Source: Pedobacter sp. BS3 (GTDB taxonomy: Bacteria > Bacteroidota > Bacteroidia > Sphingobacteriales > Sphingobacteriaceae). From it: DNA of 64,000 nucleotides. The position numbers and the translations under genes were made by a program. Numbering within the stretch: position 1 is the first letter of the stretch; each line of letters starts with the position of its first letter. The notes beneath the pieces are model-generated. The model was not told the origin of the DNA. It searched no databases and worked only from the letters and a program-made list of their open reading frames with translations. This document shows positions 1 through 8,899 of this stretch, one piece after another. The stretch covers positions 20,094 to 84,093 of the forward strand of contig NZ_VTRT01000010.1 in the NCBI RefSeq assembly GCF_008274585.1. The letters are read 5' to 3'.

Positions 1-960
1 CTTCCGTTGCTCGTAATTGGTGATAAACGGATTGCTGAATGCGGTATTCATCCCGTAAAGGGACACTAAAAAGCGTGTATGTGTCGAAAGAATATTTTCG
101 TTGGTAATACCGCCAAAAAAAGACCGATTAACAATGCCGGCCTGTTGCTCAGCAGCACCTGGCAGACTACTGGTGGCAGGGCGGGCCATGCGGGGCGATG
201 ACAGGTATTGCTCTTGGGTGAGTCCGCCCGGAGTTTGGTATGCCAGATCGGTATATAAAGCCAGCAAGCGTAACGTGCCTGATGGAGCATACCGGTATTG
301 CTGGCTTGTGCTGATGGATTTCCGGTTCAGGGCGCTGTTCTGACGGTAACCATCTGCCCGCTGAAACGCTTCATTGATGCTAAACTGATAACGTTTGCCG
401 GGTTGGTTATAGCCGGCATATTGCTGGAACAGGCCATACGAGCCTGCATTTATACCTGCTTTGATCCGGGATGAATCTTCGCCGGCAGGAAGCGTATGCA
501 CTAAAACAACACCTTCTGAGTTGGCTCCGAACAAACCGGCTTGCGGACCTTTAAGTATCTCTGCCCGGTTTACCGATGAAGGATCGAAAAGATTCAGGTA
601 GCTGTTTCCTCCGGCGTCCGTAAGCGGAAAATCGTCAACATAAATTTTTACATTCCTGATGCCGAACGGTGAGCGTAGTAAGCTACCCCGGATGGATAGC
701 CGGTAGCTGCCCGGTGAACGCTCCTCCATGGATACGCCCGGAACAGTATTGAACGCATGTACCAATGATGTTGGTGGCTGGTTATTAAGCTGCTGCGCTG
801 TTACCAGGCCAATAGTGCCGGTAGTGCGCATAACGGGTTGCTTGCTGAAATAAGCGTTTACAGTAACCGTATCCAGGTGGGCAATGGTATCGTTGAGTTG
901 TTTTGCTACGCTAAGATAAGTGGCTGTGCATATCAGAAAACCGGTAATGAATAAACGCAT
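1..960 (-). CDS. TonB-dependent outer-membrane receptor, partial (C-terminus beyond window)
   Basis: The first 320 codons of an outer-membrane receptor run from the ATG at 960 to the window edge with no stop. A short signal peptide (MRLFITGFLICTATYLSVA) is followed by a plug domain: SMEERSPGSYRLSIRG, then IYVDDFPLTDAGGN, then ILKGPQAGLFGANSEGVV. The start of a beta-barrel follows. The plug pattern is typical of TonB-dependent receptors for siderophores or other large ligands. Full-length members have about 650-800 residues, so more than half is outside the window. No carboxypeptidase-like N-terminal domain is present, so it is not SusC-like. The substrate cannot be told. Confidence 0.85.
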   Translation of the reverse strand, partial: MRLFITGFLICTATYLSVAKQLNDTIAHLDTVTVNAYFSKQPVMRTTGTIGLVTAQQLNNQPPTSLVHAFNTVPGVSMEERSPGSYRLSIRGSLLRSPFGIRNVKIYVDDFPLTDAGGNSYLNLFDPSSVNRAEILKGPQAGLFGANSEGVVLVHTLPAGEDSSRIKAGINAGSYGLFQQYAGYNQPGKRYQFSINEAFQRADGYRQNSALNRKSISTSQQYRYAPSGTLRLLALYTDLAYQTPGGLTQEQYLSSPRMARPATSSLPGAAEQQAGIVNRSFFGGITNENILSTHTRFLVSLYGMNTAFSNPFITNYEQRK

Positions 961-1003
961 GGATTGTTAATCGGGTTGAAAACAAAGGTCGGTTATTCTG
1001 TAA

Positions 1004-1036
1004 AATAAAAAAAGGATGACCAGGCGGCCATCCTTC
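1004..1036 (-). terminator. Rho-independent terminator of the ammonium transporter gene
   Basis: Read on the minus strand, GGATGGCC and GGTCATCC form a stem (one G:U pair) around a 4-base loop, followed by a run of Ts. It starts about 25 bases after the amt stop codon and precedes the receptor gene. Confidence 0.8.
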
Positions 1037-1059
1037 GGAGTTTTAAGATAGGGGTTGAT

Positions 1060-2364
1060 TTATAGTTCTTCGTCGTGTTGTGTAGTGTCCAGACCAAGCG
1101 TTTCCTCTTCCGGGGTAACACGCAACGGGCTGATCATATCGGTAACTTTTAATAGAATAAATGCACCTGCAAACGCAAATATGGAAACACCGATCAAGGC
1201 TGCAATGTGCACCAGGAACAGGTGCGATTCACCATAATATAAGCCGTTACCGCCGATAGCGCTGTTTACATTCTTGGTGGCAAAAAAGCCGGTTAACAAC
1301 ATACCTACCATACCGCCAACGCCGTGGCAGGGGAATACGTCTAAGGTATCGTCTATATTAGTGCCTGCTCTCCAGGTAGCAACCAGGTTGCTGATCACAG
1401 CGGCGATAACGCCTACGGCCAATGAATGTGGTACGGTAACAAAACCGGCAGCCGGAGTAATAGCTACCAGGCCAACTACAGCACCGATACAGGCGCCTAA
1501 AGCAGATGGTTTTTTACCTCTTAGCATATCAAAAAATACCCAGGCCATTGCAGCAGCAGCAGATGCTGTTGTGGTAGTTGCAAGCGCTGTTGCGGCTAAT
1601 GTTCCGGCACCACCGGCAGAACCGGCATTGAAACCGAACCAGCCGAACCATAATAAGCCGGTTCCTAAGATCACGTAGCTGATGCGGGCAGGCGCATGTC
1701 CTGGCTCATTACGTTTTTTGAGGTAAATGGCAGAGGCGAGAGCAGCCCATCCTGCAGACATGTGTACAACGGTACCGCCTGCAAAGTCTAATACGCCGGC
1801 TTTAGCCATTAACCCATCCGGATGCCAGGTGGCATGTGCCAGAGGTGCATAGATAAATATAAGGAACAGTGTGATGAAAATAAGATAGGAGTTAAAGCGG
1901 ATACGTTCTGCAAATGCCCCGGTGATCAGTGCCGGTGTAATAACCGCGAACTTTAGCTGGAACATGGCAAAAAGTACAATGGGAACAGTAGGCATCAATG
2001 ACCAGGTTGCATTGCCCAGCATGCCTTTCATCATAAAGAATGTGGATGGATTGCCGATAACGCCGCCAATGTCTTCACCAAAGGCCAGGCTGAAGCCAAA
2101 TATTACCCAGATCACGGTAATGAGCCCCATACACACAAAGCTTTGCAACATGGTAGAGATAACGTTCTTTTTGCGAACCATACCCCCATAGAAGAAAGCC
2201 AGACCGGGGGTCATTAACAGAACCAGAGCTGTAGATACTAACAGCCATGCGGTGTCGCCGGTATCAATTGTTGAATCTTTTACTTCAACAAGATCTACCG
2301 AAGGAAAAACAAATGCCAGGATTACTGCTACAAATAAAAGCAGAAAAGGTAAGATTTTTTTCAT
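1060..2364 (-). CDS. amt: Ammonium transporter, Amt/AmtB family
   Basis: 434 residues, normal for an Amt channel that conducts ammonia/ammonium across the inner membrane. A cleavable or anchoring hydrophobic N-terminus is followed by about eleven membrane segments. The family signature DFAGGTVVHMSAGWAALASA is present near residue 193, with the first pore histidine in VHMSAG. The second pore histidine is in CHGVGGMVG. A GlnK/GlnB regulator usually lies beside amt, but none is visible here, so regulation by a P-II protein cannot be inferred from the neighbourhood. It is a single-gene unit with its own terminator. Its 5' flank is very AT-rich. Confidence 0.95.
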   Translation of the reverse strand: MKKILPFLLLFVAVILAFVFPSVDLVEVKDSTIDTGDTAWLLVSTALVLLMTPGLAFFYGGMVRKKNVISTMLQSFVCMGLITVIWVIFGFSLAFGEDIGGVIGNPSTFFMMKGMLGNATWSLMPTVPIVLFAMFQLKFAVITPALITGAFAERIRFNSYLIFITLFLIFIYAPLAHATWHPDGLMAKAGVLDFAGGTVVHMSAGWAALASAIYLKKRNEPGHAPARISYVILGTGLLWFGWFGFNAGSAGGAGTLAATALATTTTASAAAAMAWVFFDMLRGKKPSALGACIGAVVGLVAITPAAGFVTVPHSLAVGVIAAVISNLVATWRAGTNIDDTLDVFPCHGVGGMVGMLLTGFFATKNVNSAIGGNGLYYGESHLFLVHIAALIGVSIFAFAGAFILLKVTDMISPLRVTPEEETLGLDTTQHDEEL

Positions 2365-2626
2365 TGTTAAGTTAAATTAAGGTTTGATGAAATAGATTTT
2401 TAGTGAATGTTTGATTTTTTACTGTGATTTTTAATATTTCTGTTTCATTTTTTTAATTGTTTGTAGTTTTTGTTGATAAATTATATATAAATCGTTGTTT
2501 TTATTATATCTTCTGTAAAAATTGAATTTTAATATTTAAAAAACAAATTTTTTTGGTGTTTTATTTGAATTTTTATCAAAAATGTGAATTATTGTATGAT
2601 TTTTTAGGAATATGTATGGGTTTTAA
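2365..2626. other. AT-rich intergenic region upstream of amt
   Basis: About 260 bases of very AT-rich DNA between amt and the L,D-transpeptidase terminator. It must hold the amt promoter, but I could not find a clear TAnnTTTG box on the minus strand. No gene or repeat is seen. Confidence 0.5.
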
Positions 2627-2660
2627 ACAGAAAAAGCGACCAAGTGGTCGCTTTTTCTGT
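2627..2660 (-). terminator. Perfect 16-bp hairpin terminator after the L,D-transpeptidase gene
   Basis: Arms ACAGAAAAAGCGACCA and TGGTCGCTTTTTCTGT pair perfectly around a 2-base loop. The A-rich left and T-rich right sides make it usable in both directions. It lies 20 bases past the stop of the minus-strand gene. Confidence 0.85.
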
Positions 2661-2679
2661 TGCTATATTGCAAATTTGT

Positions 2680-3465
2680 TTAAATTTTGGTGAGATATTC
2701 GGTGTTTGCTTTTACGAAACTGTTAACAGCAAAGTCTTCATCCAGAAATTTGGATGAATAAGTAGTGTCCGGGCCGTTGATATATAAGCATGAGCCTCCT
2801 TTTATGGTATTAATAATTGCAGCTGTAAACTCAAAAGGTAGGGCAGGACAACCAAAGCTGCGCCCTAAACGGCCATGCCGGTTAATAAATTGCTGGCTAA
2901 CATAATCGGCTCCATGTACAACAATAGAACGGTTTCGGGCATTGCTGTTAATTCCCTGGTCCAGGCCATTTAAATGCAGCGACATGCCGTGCTTGCCGGT
3001 ATATATATCGTCTGTAATATAAAAGCCGAGGCTACTCTGGTGCGATTCTGCATTATTAGAGAAACGGGTAGCCATATTGTCGCCACTGCCTTGCCCGTGG
3101 GCTACTAATGTATTGTATAGTACTTTCTGGTTAACCAGATCAATAACCCAGAGGCGTTTTACCGAGCTTGGCAACGAAAAGTCTATAACGGTTAAGATGT
3201 TTTTATTGCCAACCGGCTGCATATTGTAATAACCGGTCAATGCTTTTTTAAATACATTAAAGTTCAGCTTTCCTGATAATCCGGATGTGGTATATATGCT
3301 TTCTGCATATTGTTCAAACCGGACTGCGTTGTTGTTAACCGAGGCTTTAGCGATGATGGGTTTTGTACTGATTTTGTTTTCGTTGGTAGCGGCTTTCCAG
3401 CTCAGGCTGCTAATGGTTAGTAAAAAAGCCAGGACAAATATGCCCTTCACTGAATTTTTTCTCAT
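2680..3465 (-). CDS. Murein L,D-transpeptidase catalytic domain protein (YkuD_2 type)
   Basis: 261 residues with an N-terminal signal/anchor (MRKNSVKGIFVLAFLLTISS). The C-terminal half carries the catalytic features of the YkuD_2 branch of L,D-transpeptidases: SHQSSLGFY, SIVVHGADYV with the active-site His, and GRSFGCPALP with the catalytic Cys. The family forms or edits peptidoglycan cross-links, or attaches proteins to the wall, in the periplasm. It is monocistronic, with a strong terminator behind it. The neighbouring polysaccharide deacetylase on the same strand also belongs to envelope metabolism, but the 138-base gap argues against one operon. Confidence 0.88.
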   Translation of the reverse strand: MRKNSVKGIFVLAFLLTISSLSWKAATNENKISTKPIIAKASVNNNAVRFEQYAESIYTTSGLSGKLNFNVFKKALTGYYNMQPVGNKNILTVIDFSLPSSVKRLWVIDLVNQKVLYNTLVAHGQGSGDNMATRFSNNAESHQSSLGFYITDDIYTGKHGMSLHLNGLDQGINSNARNRSIVVHGADYVSQQFINRHGRLGRSFGCPALPFEFTAAIINTIKGGSCLYINGPDTTYSSKFLDEDFAVNSFVKANTEYLTKI

Positions 3466-3603
3466 AGTTTTTCTTCCCCCTCTTATCTTAAACGCTTTGT
3501 TGAAAAAATAGTATGTTTTAGGAACTTCTACAAAGATACGTATAATTTTATTGAAAATATCTTATTTGTGTCATATTTAATTTAATAATATAAAATGTTT
3601 CTT

Positions 3604-4221
3604 TTAAAGACTTTCGAAAGAGTAATCCTGTGCAACCCAGAATTCCAGGGCTTTCGGCAGAGCATATTCTAAGCGTGGAAACGCTTTCAGGCTATCGTGA
3701 AAAACCACGATGGAGCCGCTGGTTGTGTGGCGGGTTACGTTTTTGAGGCAGTTTTCAGGGAGCAAACTGGTATCAAAATCTCCACTCAATACATCCCACA
3801 TGATGATATCTAAACCGGGTTTTAGAGCTTTCAGGGCTTTAACCTGGCTGCGTTTTATTCTTCCGTAAGGCGGCCTGAACAGATGAGAATGTATTAATTC
3901 ATCGCATTTAAGCATGTTTTCTGTATACACTTCATCCGGTGTATCCCATCCTTTTAAATGATTATAGGTATGATTGCCAATTGCATGACCATCGGCCTGC
4001 ACGGCCTCAAAAATAGATGGATGTTTGCGGATATTATCGCCAATGCAAAAAAAAGTGGCCTTGGCATTGAATTTTTTTAATGTATTTAATACAAAAGGTG
4101 TAACATCCGGTATGGGGCCATCGTCAAATGTAAGATATATTTTTTTTTCAGTCCGGCTTTTGTGCCAGGTAAGTTTATTATAATACCATTTAAGCAGGGT
4201 TGGGGTTTTAACGAGATACAT
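3604..4221 (-). CDS. Polysaccharide deacetylase (NodB domain)
   Basis: 205 residues from the preferred ATG at 4221 (MYLVKTPTLLKWYYNKLTW). An upstream ATG at 4332 would add 37 residues, but that stretch is made of 7-bp-periodic intergenic repeat DNA also found elsewhere in the window, so it is rejected. NodB motifs in order: LTFDDGP (motif 1, general-base Asp), IGNHTYNH (metal His pair), RPPYGR (motif 3), MWDVLSGD and VVFHDS (motifs 4-5). The set is complete. It removes N-acetyl or O-acetyl groups from an envelope polysaccharide. No signal peptide is visible in the shorter form, so its location is unclear. Confidence 0.85.
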   Translation of the reverse strand: MYLVKTPTLLKWYYNKLTWHKSRTEKKIYLTFDDGPIPDVTPFVLNTLKKFNAKATFFCIGDNIRKHPSIFEAVQADGHAIGNHTYNHLKGWDTPDEVYTENMLKCDELIHSHLFRPPYGRIKRSQVKALKALKPGLDIIMWDVLSGDFDTSLLPENCLKNVTRHTTSGSIVVFHDSLKAFPRLEYALPKALEFWVAQDYSFESL

Positions 4222-4224
4222 GCC

Positions 4225-4335
4225 TTTAAAAGTAGAAAGTAAAAAGTTAAAGTCAAAAGTTGGGGAAAGGTGCAGTCCCAACCATTCGGGATTAAAAGTA
4301 AAAACTGGAGAATTTAAAAATGCGTATAGCATAGT
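4225..4335. repeat. Intergenic 7-bp-periodic repeat (AAGTTRA type)
   Basis: Degenerate heptads such as AAAGTAG and AAAGTTA, followed by an imperfect copy of a trailer (TTGG, a purine-rich stretch, then TTCGGGAT and AAAAGT). The same heptads-plus-trailer arrangement recurs at 5753-5850, 24112-24185 and, inverted, at 32262-32320. Confidence 0.6.
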
Positions 4336-4402
4336 TTTGTATGAGGAAAAAGCGTATAATGAAGCAGATTACTAATAATTGTTAATTTAGGGTACGTTAA
4401 AT

Positions 4403-5752
4403 ATGAGGTCAAATCTTTTTTATTCACTAAGTGCTTTTGTTCCGGTTATTATATGCTGTTCCGGTTTGTATGCCCAGGAAAAGATCACTATTCAGCAGGC
4501 GGTGGATATTGCCCTGAAAAACAATTTGCAGGTAAAGCAAATTGCGCTGAACGAATCGTTATCTGATGTGAACGTAAAGCAGTCAAAGTTAGCGCTGTAC
4601 CCTACGCTAAATGCAAACAGCAGCTTGAATTTTAACTTCGGTCGTAACGTTGATCCAACAACGTATCAATTTGTAAACCAAGCTATTACTACGGCGGCTG
4701 GCGGCTTGTCAAGCGATGTTACGCTGTTTCAGGGATTACAGAAAATGAATCAGATATCGCAAAATAAATACCAGTTAGAGGCCGATAAAAGTAGTACTAA
4801 AAAGGCAAAGAATGATCTGGTGCTGAACGTGGTAACCGTTTACCTGCAAATACTGAATAATCGCGATTTGCTACGGGCGGCACAGCAGCAACTGGATTTA
4901 TCCAGGCAGCAGCTTGACCGTACGCAGAAGCTGTTTGATGTGGGAAATAATACACAGGCCGATTTATCGCAGGCAAAAGCGCAGGTTGCTTCGGCAGAAT
5001 TAAACGTAACCAACACGCAAAACCAGTTTGATATTGCCATGCTGGATTTATCGCAGCTGATGGAACGTAATCCCGACGATAAGTTCGAGATTGTAGACCC
5101 GGTTATCGATGTGATCGGGCAACTGAATACCGGTTATGCCGCTTCACAGATTTATAATGAGTCGGTTGATAATTATCCGGATGTTAAGGTGGCGCAATAT
5201 AACCGGCTGGTAGCGGCAAAAGGAGTTGATATTGCGAAAGGTGGTTTGTATCCTCGGCTAACATTGGGCGCCAATCTGCGAAGCCAGTATTCCAATAAAG
5301 CTATGTCGCCGCTGGGCCTGGATAAGTATCCGTTTAACGACCAGATCAGGGATAACTTTTATCAATCGGTTGGCTTTAACTTAGATATCCCGATTTTTAA
5401 CGGCTGGTATTCACGGTTAAACGTTCGTAAAGCAAAAATATCTTTACAAAATGCCGAAATTGCCGAGCAGCTTGCAAAAAATAATTACAACAAGGTGATT
5501 AACCAGGCCGTACTTGACCTTCGTGCCGCCGAAAAGAAATATTATTCAACCGTTAGCGCCTATCAATCTACAAAAGAAGCATTTAACGTTATTGAAAAGC
5601 GCTATAATGTAGGATTGGTAAATTCATTGGATTTCAATCAATCGCAAACAGATTTGAATACTGCTGAGTTTAATATGATACAGGCCAAATACGACCTCAT
5701 CTTCCGCAGTAAAGTAATTGATTTTTATTTGGGTAAGCCCATTACGTTTTAA
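4403..5752 (+). CDS. TolC-family outer-membrane efflux protein
   Basis: 449 residues with a signal peptide ending near YAQE. The rest is the double outer-membrane-efflux (OEP) repeat typical of TolC: long Gln/Ala/Lys-rich helices (AAQQQLDLSRQQLDRTQKLF and VEKRYNVG-like segments) and short beta-strand regions. It is the outer-membrane exit duct of a tripartite efflux or type I secretion pump. The membrane-fusion protein follows 114 bases downstream on the same strand, so the two are probably co-transcribed. No RND or MacB-type inner-membrane pump is found beside them. Confidence 0.93.
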   Translation: MRSNLFYSLSAFVPVIICCSGLYAQEKITIQQAVDIALKNNLQVKQIALNESLSDVNVKQSKLALYPTLNANSSLNFNFGRNVDPTTYQFVNQAITTAAGGLSSDVTLFQGLQKMNQISQNKYQLEADKSSTKKAKNDLVLNVVTVYLQILNNRDLLRAAQQQLDLSRQQLDRTQKLFDVGNNTQADLSQAKAQVASAELNVTNTQNQFDIAMLDLSQLMERNPDDKFEIVDPVIDVIGQLNTGYAASQIYNESVDNYPDVKVAQYNRLVAAKGVDIAKGGLYPRLTLGANLRSQYSNKAMSPLGLDKYPFNDQIRDNFYQSVGFNLDIPIFNGWYSRLNVRKAKISLQNAEIAEQLAKNNYNKVINQAVLDLRAAEKKYYSTVSAYQSTKEAFNVIEKRYNVGLVNSLDFNQSQTDLNTAEFNMIQAKYDLIFRSKVIDFYLGKPITF

Positions 5753-5850
5753 GTTAAAAAGTTGAAAGTAGAAAGTTGGATGCAGGGAAACCCGATTGTT
5801 TGAGGGCAAAAGTTGAGCGAAGTACAATTTCGACCGTTCAGGATTAAACG
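5753..5850. repeat. Intergenic 7-bp-periodic repeat between TolC and adaptor genes
   Basis: Heptads AAGTTGA, AAGTAGA and AAGTTGG in phase, followed by the trailer AAGTTGAGCGAAG and TTCGACCGTTCAGGAT. It resembles the elements at 4225, 24112 and 32262. Confidence 0.65.
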
Positions 5851-5866
5851 TCAAAAACATATATAC

Positions 5867-7210
5867 ATGGCAAAGAAAAACAATACCTTAAAATATGTAC
5901 TCATAACCGCAGTAGTATTACTTATTATAGCTGTAGTAGGTAACAAACTAGGCTGGTTTGGTAATGGCAAAAAGGTGCAGGTAGCTACCGAGAAGGCCGA
6001 GACCCGTACCATTATTGAAACCGTGTCGGCAAGCGGCAAAATAGAGCCCGAAGTAGAAGTGAAGCTAAGCTCTGAGGTGTCGGGCGAGATTGTTGAGCTG
6101 CTGGTTAAAGAAGGTGATGTGGTTAAAAAGGGACAGCTATTGTGTAAAATCCGTCCGGATGTATTACAGTCGGGTTATAATCGTGCAGAAGCATCGTTAA
6201 ACAGTCAGAAGGCCGCACTGGCAAATTCAGAGCAATTGTTGAAACAAGCCGAAGCCAATTATAAAAATACGGAGGCCCATTACAAGCGTAGTACCGAATT
6301 ATATAAGCAGAAGGTATTATCAGCATCTGAATTTGATGCGGCGCAAGCCGAATATCAGGCTGCCAAAGCGAACATTGAGGCGCTGCGGCAAAATGTTATC
6401 GGGTCACGTTACGGCGTGGAGCAATCTGCTGCTGCTGTAAAAGAAGCCGGCGACAACCTGGCAAAAACCACCATATTTGCTCCTGTTGACGGTGTGATTT
6501 CGGCTCTGGAGGTTGAGCTCGGTGAGCGGGTGGTAGGTACGGCGCAGATGGCAGGTACCGAAATTATGCGTATTGCCAATATGAATACCATGCAGGCCAG
6601 TGTTGATGTGAATGAAAGCGATATTAATCGCGTAAGCATTAACGATTCTGCCGAAATTGAGATTGACGCTTTTCGCAATAAAAAATTTAAAGGTATTGTT
6701 ACCGAGATTGCCAGCTCGGCCAGTGTAACCGGAACCAGCGCCGACCAGGTGACCAACTTCACGGTCAAGGTGCGTATTCTGCCCGAATCATACCAGGCGC
6801 TGGTTAAAAAGGATGCGACCAATCCATCGCCGTTCCGCCCGGGTTTATCGGCAACGGTAGATATTCAAACCAATAAGGTGACCGCTCTCTCCGTTCCCAT
6901 TCAAGCTGTTACTACCCGTGATGAGCAGAAGAAAACAGATAAGCCTGACACTGGTCAGAAAGAAGAAGCCAAAAAGGAGCATACAGCGACGCGATTCGTG
7001 GTATTCGCATACCAGAAGGATGGCAAAGTAAAGCAGATCCCGGTAACTACCGGTATTCAGGATGATACGTATATCCAAGTCTTATCCGGGTTGAACGCTG
7101 GGGATGAAGTTGTAGCTCATCCGTTTACGGCGATTACTACTACGCTGAAAGATGGTATGGCTGTAGAAAAAGTAAGTAAAGACAAACTTTTTGCTGCGGA
7201 TAAAAAATAG
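5867..7210 (+). CDS. Periplasmic adaptor (membrane-fusion) subunit of an efflux pump, HlyD/MacA-like
   Basis: 447 residues from the ATG at 5867 (MAKKNNTLKYVLITAVVLL). A longer frame from 5813 starts inside repeat DNA and is rejected. After one N-terminal membrane anchor come a lipoyl-like half motif (VSGEIVELLVKEGDVVKKGQ), a coiled-coil hairpin at about residues 95-190, the second lipoyl half (FAPVDGVISALEVELGERV), a beta-barrel and a membrane-proximal domain. A charged insert (QKKTDKPDTGQKEEAKKE) lies near residue 365. Such proteins bridge an inner-membrane pump and TolC. Here the partner pump gene is not adjacent. Confidence 0.92.
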   Translation: MAKKNNTLKYVLITAVVLLIIAVVGNKLGWFGNGKKVQVATEKAETRTIIETVSASGKIEPEVEVKLSSEVSGEIVELLVKEGDVVKKGQLLCKIRPDVLQSGYNRAEASLNSQKAALANSEQLLKQAEANYKNTEAHYKRSTELYKQKVLSASEFDAAQAEYQAAKANIEALRQNVIGSRYGVEQSAAAVKEAGDNLAKTTIFAPVDGVISALEVELGERVVGTAQMAGTEIMRIANMNTMQASVDVNESDINRVSINDSAEIEIDAFRNKKFKGIVTEIASSASVTGTSADQVTNFTVKVRILPESYQALVKKDATNPSPFRPGLSATVDIQTNKVTALSVPIQAVTTRDEQKKTDKPDTGQKEEAKKEHTATRFVVFAYQKDGKVKQIPVTTGIQDDTYIQVLSGLNAGDEVVAHPFTAITTTLKDGMAVEKVSKDKLFAADKK

Positions 7211-7300
7211 CTGAAGGTGGCGGATGGTTCATGGTTCTTTAAAAATTGACAGTTGACAATGGAGAGTTGACAATGTCTGCATAGTTCATAGCCTTTTAGT
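7211..7300 (-). repeat. Intergenic heptad repeat (YTGTCMA type, minus orientation)
   Basis: On the minus strand this reads as CTATGAACTATGCAGACATT followed by TTGTCAA, CTCTCCA, TTGTCAA and CTGTCAA heptads. It is a close relative of the element at 22785-22915. Confidence 0.7.
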
Positions 7301-7405
7301 CCACAAGTTGAGAAAATCCGAAAGCGTTTTAAGCAGAAAGCTACTACACAATACCCTACACTCAATACCAGAAAGAGTTGAAGTGCCGAATAACGAACAA
7401 ATGTT

Positions 7406-7413
7406 TAGATTTG
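7406..7413 (+). promoter_or_regulatory. Bacteroidota -7 box (TAGATTTG)
   Basis: TAGATTTG matches the TAnnTTTG consensus and lies 22 bases before the ATG of the DUF1016 fragment. No convincing -33 TTG at the usual spacing was identified. Confidence 0.45.
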
Positions 7414-7434
7414 TGACGTATAGCGCATTTAACT

Positions 7435-7794
7435 ATGGCATTCAGGAAACCCGAAGCATACATTGTCGAGATAAAAACTATTCTGGCACAGGCAAGGCAG
7501 AAAGCGTATCAGGCAGTGAACGCGGCTATGGTAGAAGCTTACTGGCTCATCGGTAAACGTATTGTAGAAGAAGAACAACACGGAAAAGAACGGGCCGGGC
7601 ATGGTGAAGCCCTGTTAAAAAAGCTCTCTGTTGCCCTTACCGGGGAATTTGGCAAGGGATTTTCTTATGCTAACCTGCGTAATTTCAGGCAATTTTATCT
7701 TACTTATCCTGATATCGGGATTTGCTACACACTGTGTAGCAAATTGAGTTGGACGTATCATCGTTTGATTTTGAAGCAGCTAAACAAGAGGTAA
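7435..7794 (+). pseudogene. DUF1016/YhcG-type nuclease fragment (N-terminal domain only)
   Basis: 119 codons matching the N-terminal DUF1016 domain of YhcG-like proteins (AYWLIGKRIVEEEQHGKERA, LLKKLSVALTGEFGKGFSYA, NLRNFRQFYLTYP). The family normally has about 340-370 residues, with a PDDEXK nuclease domain after this region. Here the frame decays at LSWTYHRLILKQLNKR and stops just before gpsA, so the catalytic domain is deleted. The family is a recurrent accessory gene linked to defence or mobile regions. It is most likely a dead remnant. A truncated regulator is possible but unsupported. Confidence 0.8.
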
Positions 7795-7832
7795 GTGATC
7801 AAAACACCAAACAAAAGAGTAACGTACACTTA

Positions 7833-8840
7833 ATGAAATTTTCAATCAATAAAATTGCTGTAATTGGGGGTGGAAGCTGGGCTACCGCGATTATCAAAAT
7901 GCTGACGGACAATACGCAGCCTAAAGAAATATTCTGGTGGATACGTAACCGTGATACCGCAAACCACGTTCGCAGCTTTAAACATAATCCGCAGTATTTA
8001 AGTTCGATAGAAATTAAAGTACCTGCCGAAAATATCGGTACAAACCTGAAATCGTTGGTAAAGCAGGCTGATACCATTTTGCTCAATGTGCCGGCGGCCT
8101 TTTTAAAAGAAGCATTAAAAAATGTTTCGGCTGAGGATTTCAAGGATAAAAAAATCATATCGGCAATAAAAGGCATTGTTCCCGATGAGAATATGATCAT
8201 TGCCGAATTTCTGAACCAGAAATACGATGTTCCGCTTACCGATATTGTGGTTATCAGTGGTCCCTGCCATGCTGAAGAAGTGGCGCTTGAAAAGTTATCA
8301 TATCTCACCATCGCTTCCGCGGATGTTCAGCTGGCTTCTGATTTTGCTTCGCTGATACAGACGCGGTATATTAAAACCAGCATTTCTGATGATATTTATG
8401 GAACCGAATATGGAGCTGTTCTGAAAAATATCTATGCCATAGCCAGTGGTATTTGTCACGGGGTAGGTTACGGGGATAATTTTCAGGCCGTGCTTATCTC
8501 GAATGCCATCCGTGAGATGGAACGTTTTGTGGCTGCTGTTCATCCTATAAACCGTGATATTAAGGAACCTGCATACCTCGGTGATTTACTGGTTACCGCG
8601 TACTCACAATTCAGCCGTAACCGGACATTTGGAAATATGATAGGTAAAGGATATACGGTACGTTCGGCACAACTGGAAATGAATATGATTGCCGAGGGAT
8701 ATTATGCAGCTAATTGCCTGCAGCAAATTAATAAGGCATACCAGGTAGATATGCCGATATGCCAGGCCGTTTATGCTGTACTGTATGAAAAAAGATCGCC
8801 TTTGATAGAAATGAAACTACTGGCCGATAAGCTGAACTGA
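7833..8840 (+). CDS. gpsA: NAD(P)H-dependent glycerol-3-phosphate dehydrogenase
   Basis: 335 residues from the ATG at 7833 (MKFSINKIAVIGGGSWATAI). An upstream ATG at 7749 would fuse remnants of the DUF1016 fragment and is rejected. The Rossmann motif is GGGSWA. Further family blocks are FWWIRN, ISAIKGI, VISGPCHAEEV and TEYGAVLKNIYAIASGICHG with the catalytic Lys. It reduces dihydroxyacetone phosphate to sn-glycerol-3-phosphate for phospholipid synthesis in the cytoplasm. The deleted DUF1016 gene directly upstream suggests that gpsA may have lost or changed its original promoter region. Confidence 0.93.
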   Translation: MKFSINKIAVIGGGSWATAIIKMLTDNTQPKEIFWWIRNRDTANHVRSFKHNPQYLSSIEIKVPAENIGTNLKSLVKQADTILLNVPAAFLKEALKNVSAEDFKDKKIISAIKGIVPDENMIIAEFLNQKYDVPLTDIVVISGPCHAEEVALEKLSYLTIASADVQLASDFASLIQTRYIKTSISDDIYGTEYGAVLKNIYAIASGICHGVGYGDNFQAVLISNAIREMERFVAAVHPINRDIKEPAYLGDLLVTAYSQFSRNRTFGNMIGKGYTVRSAQLEMNMIAEGYYAANCLQQINKAYQVDMPICQAVYAVLYEKRSPLIEMKLLADKLN

Positions 8841-8899
8841 TTTTACATTTTCAAAACCACTCACTTTTTACGGTGTTATTCATGAAAACCAAAGACATT

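Noticed and set aside
1274..1678. Long antisense frame within amt
   Set aside because: A shadow of the strongly biased amt codons; no protein-like motif.
4222..4332. N-terminal extension of the polysaccharide deacetylase
   Set aside because: The DNA is a 7-bp-periodic repeat seen at three other sites; the internal ATG gives a better family start.
7308..7556. 82-codon frame overlapping the DUF1016 fragment
   Set aside because: Out of frame with the recognisable DUF1016 sequence and starting in repeat DNA.
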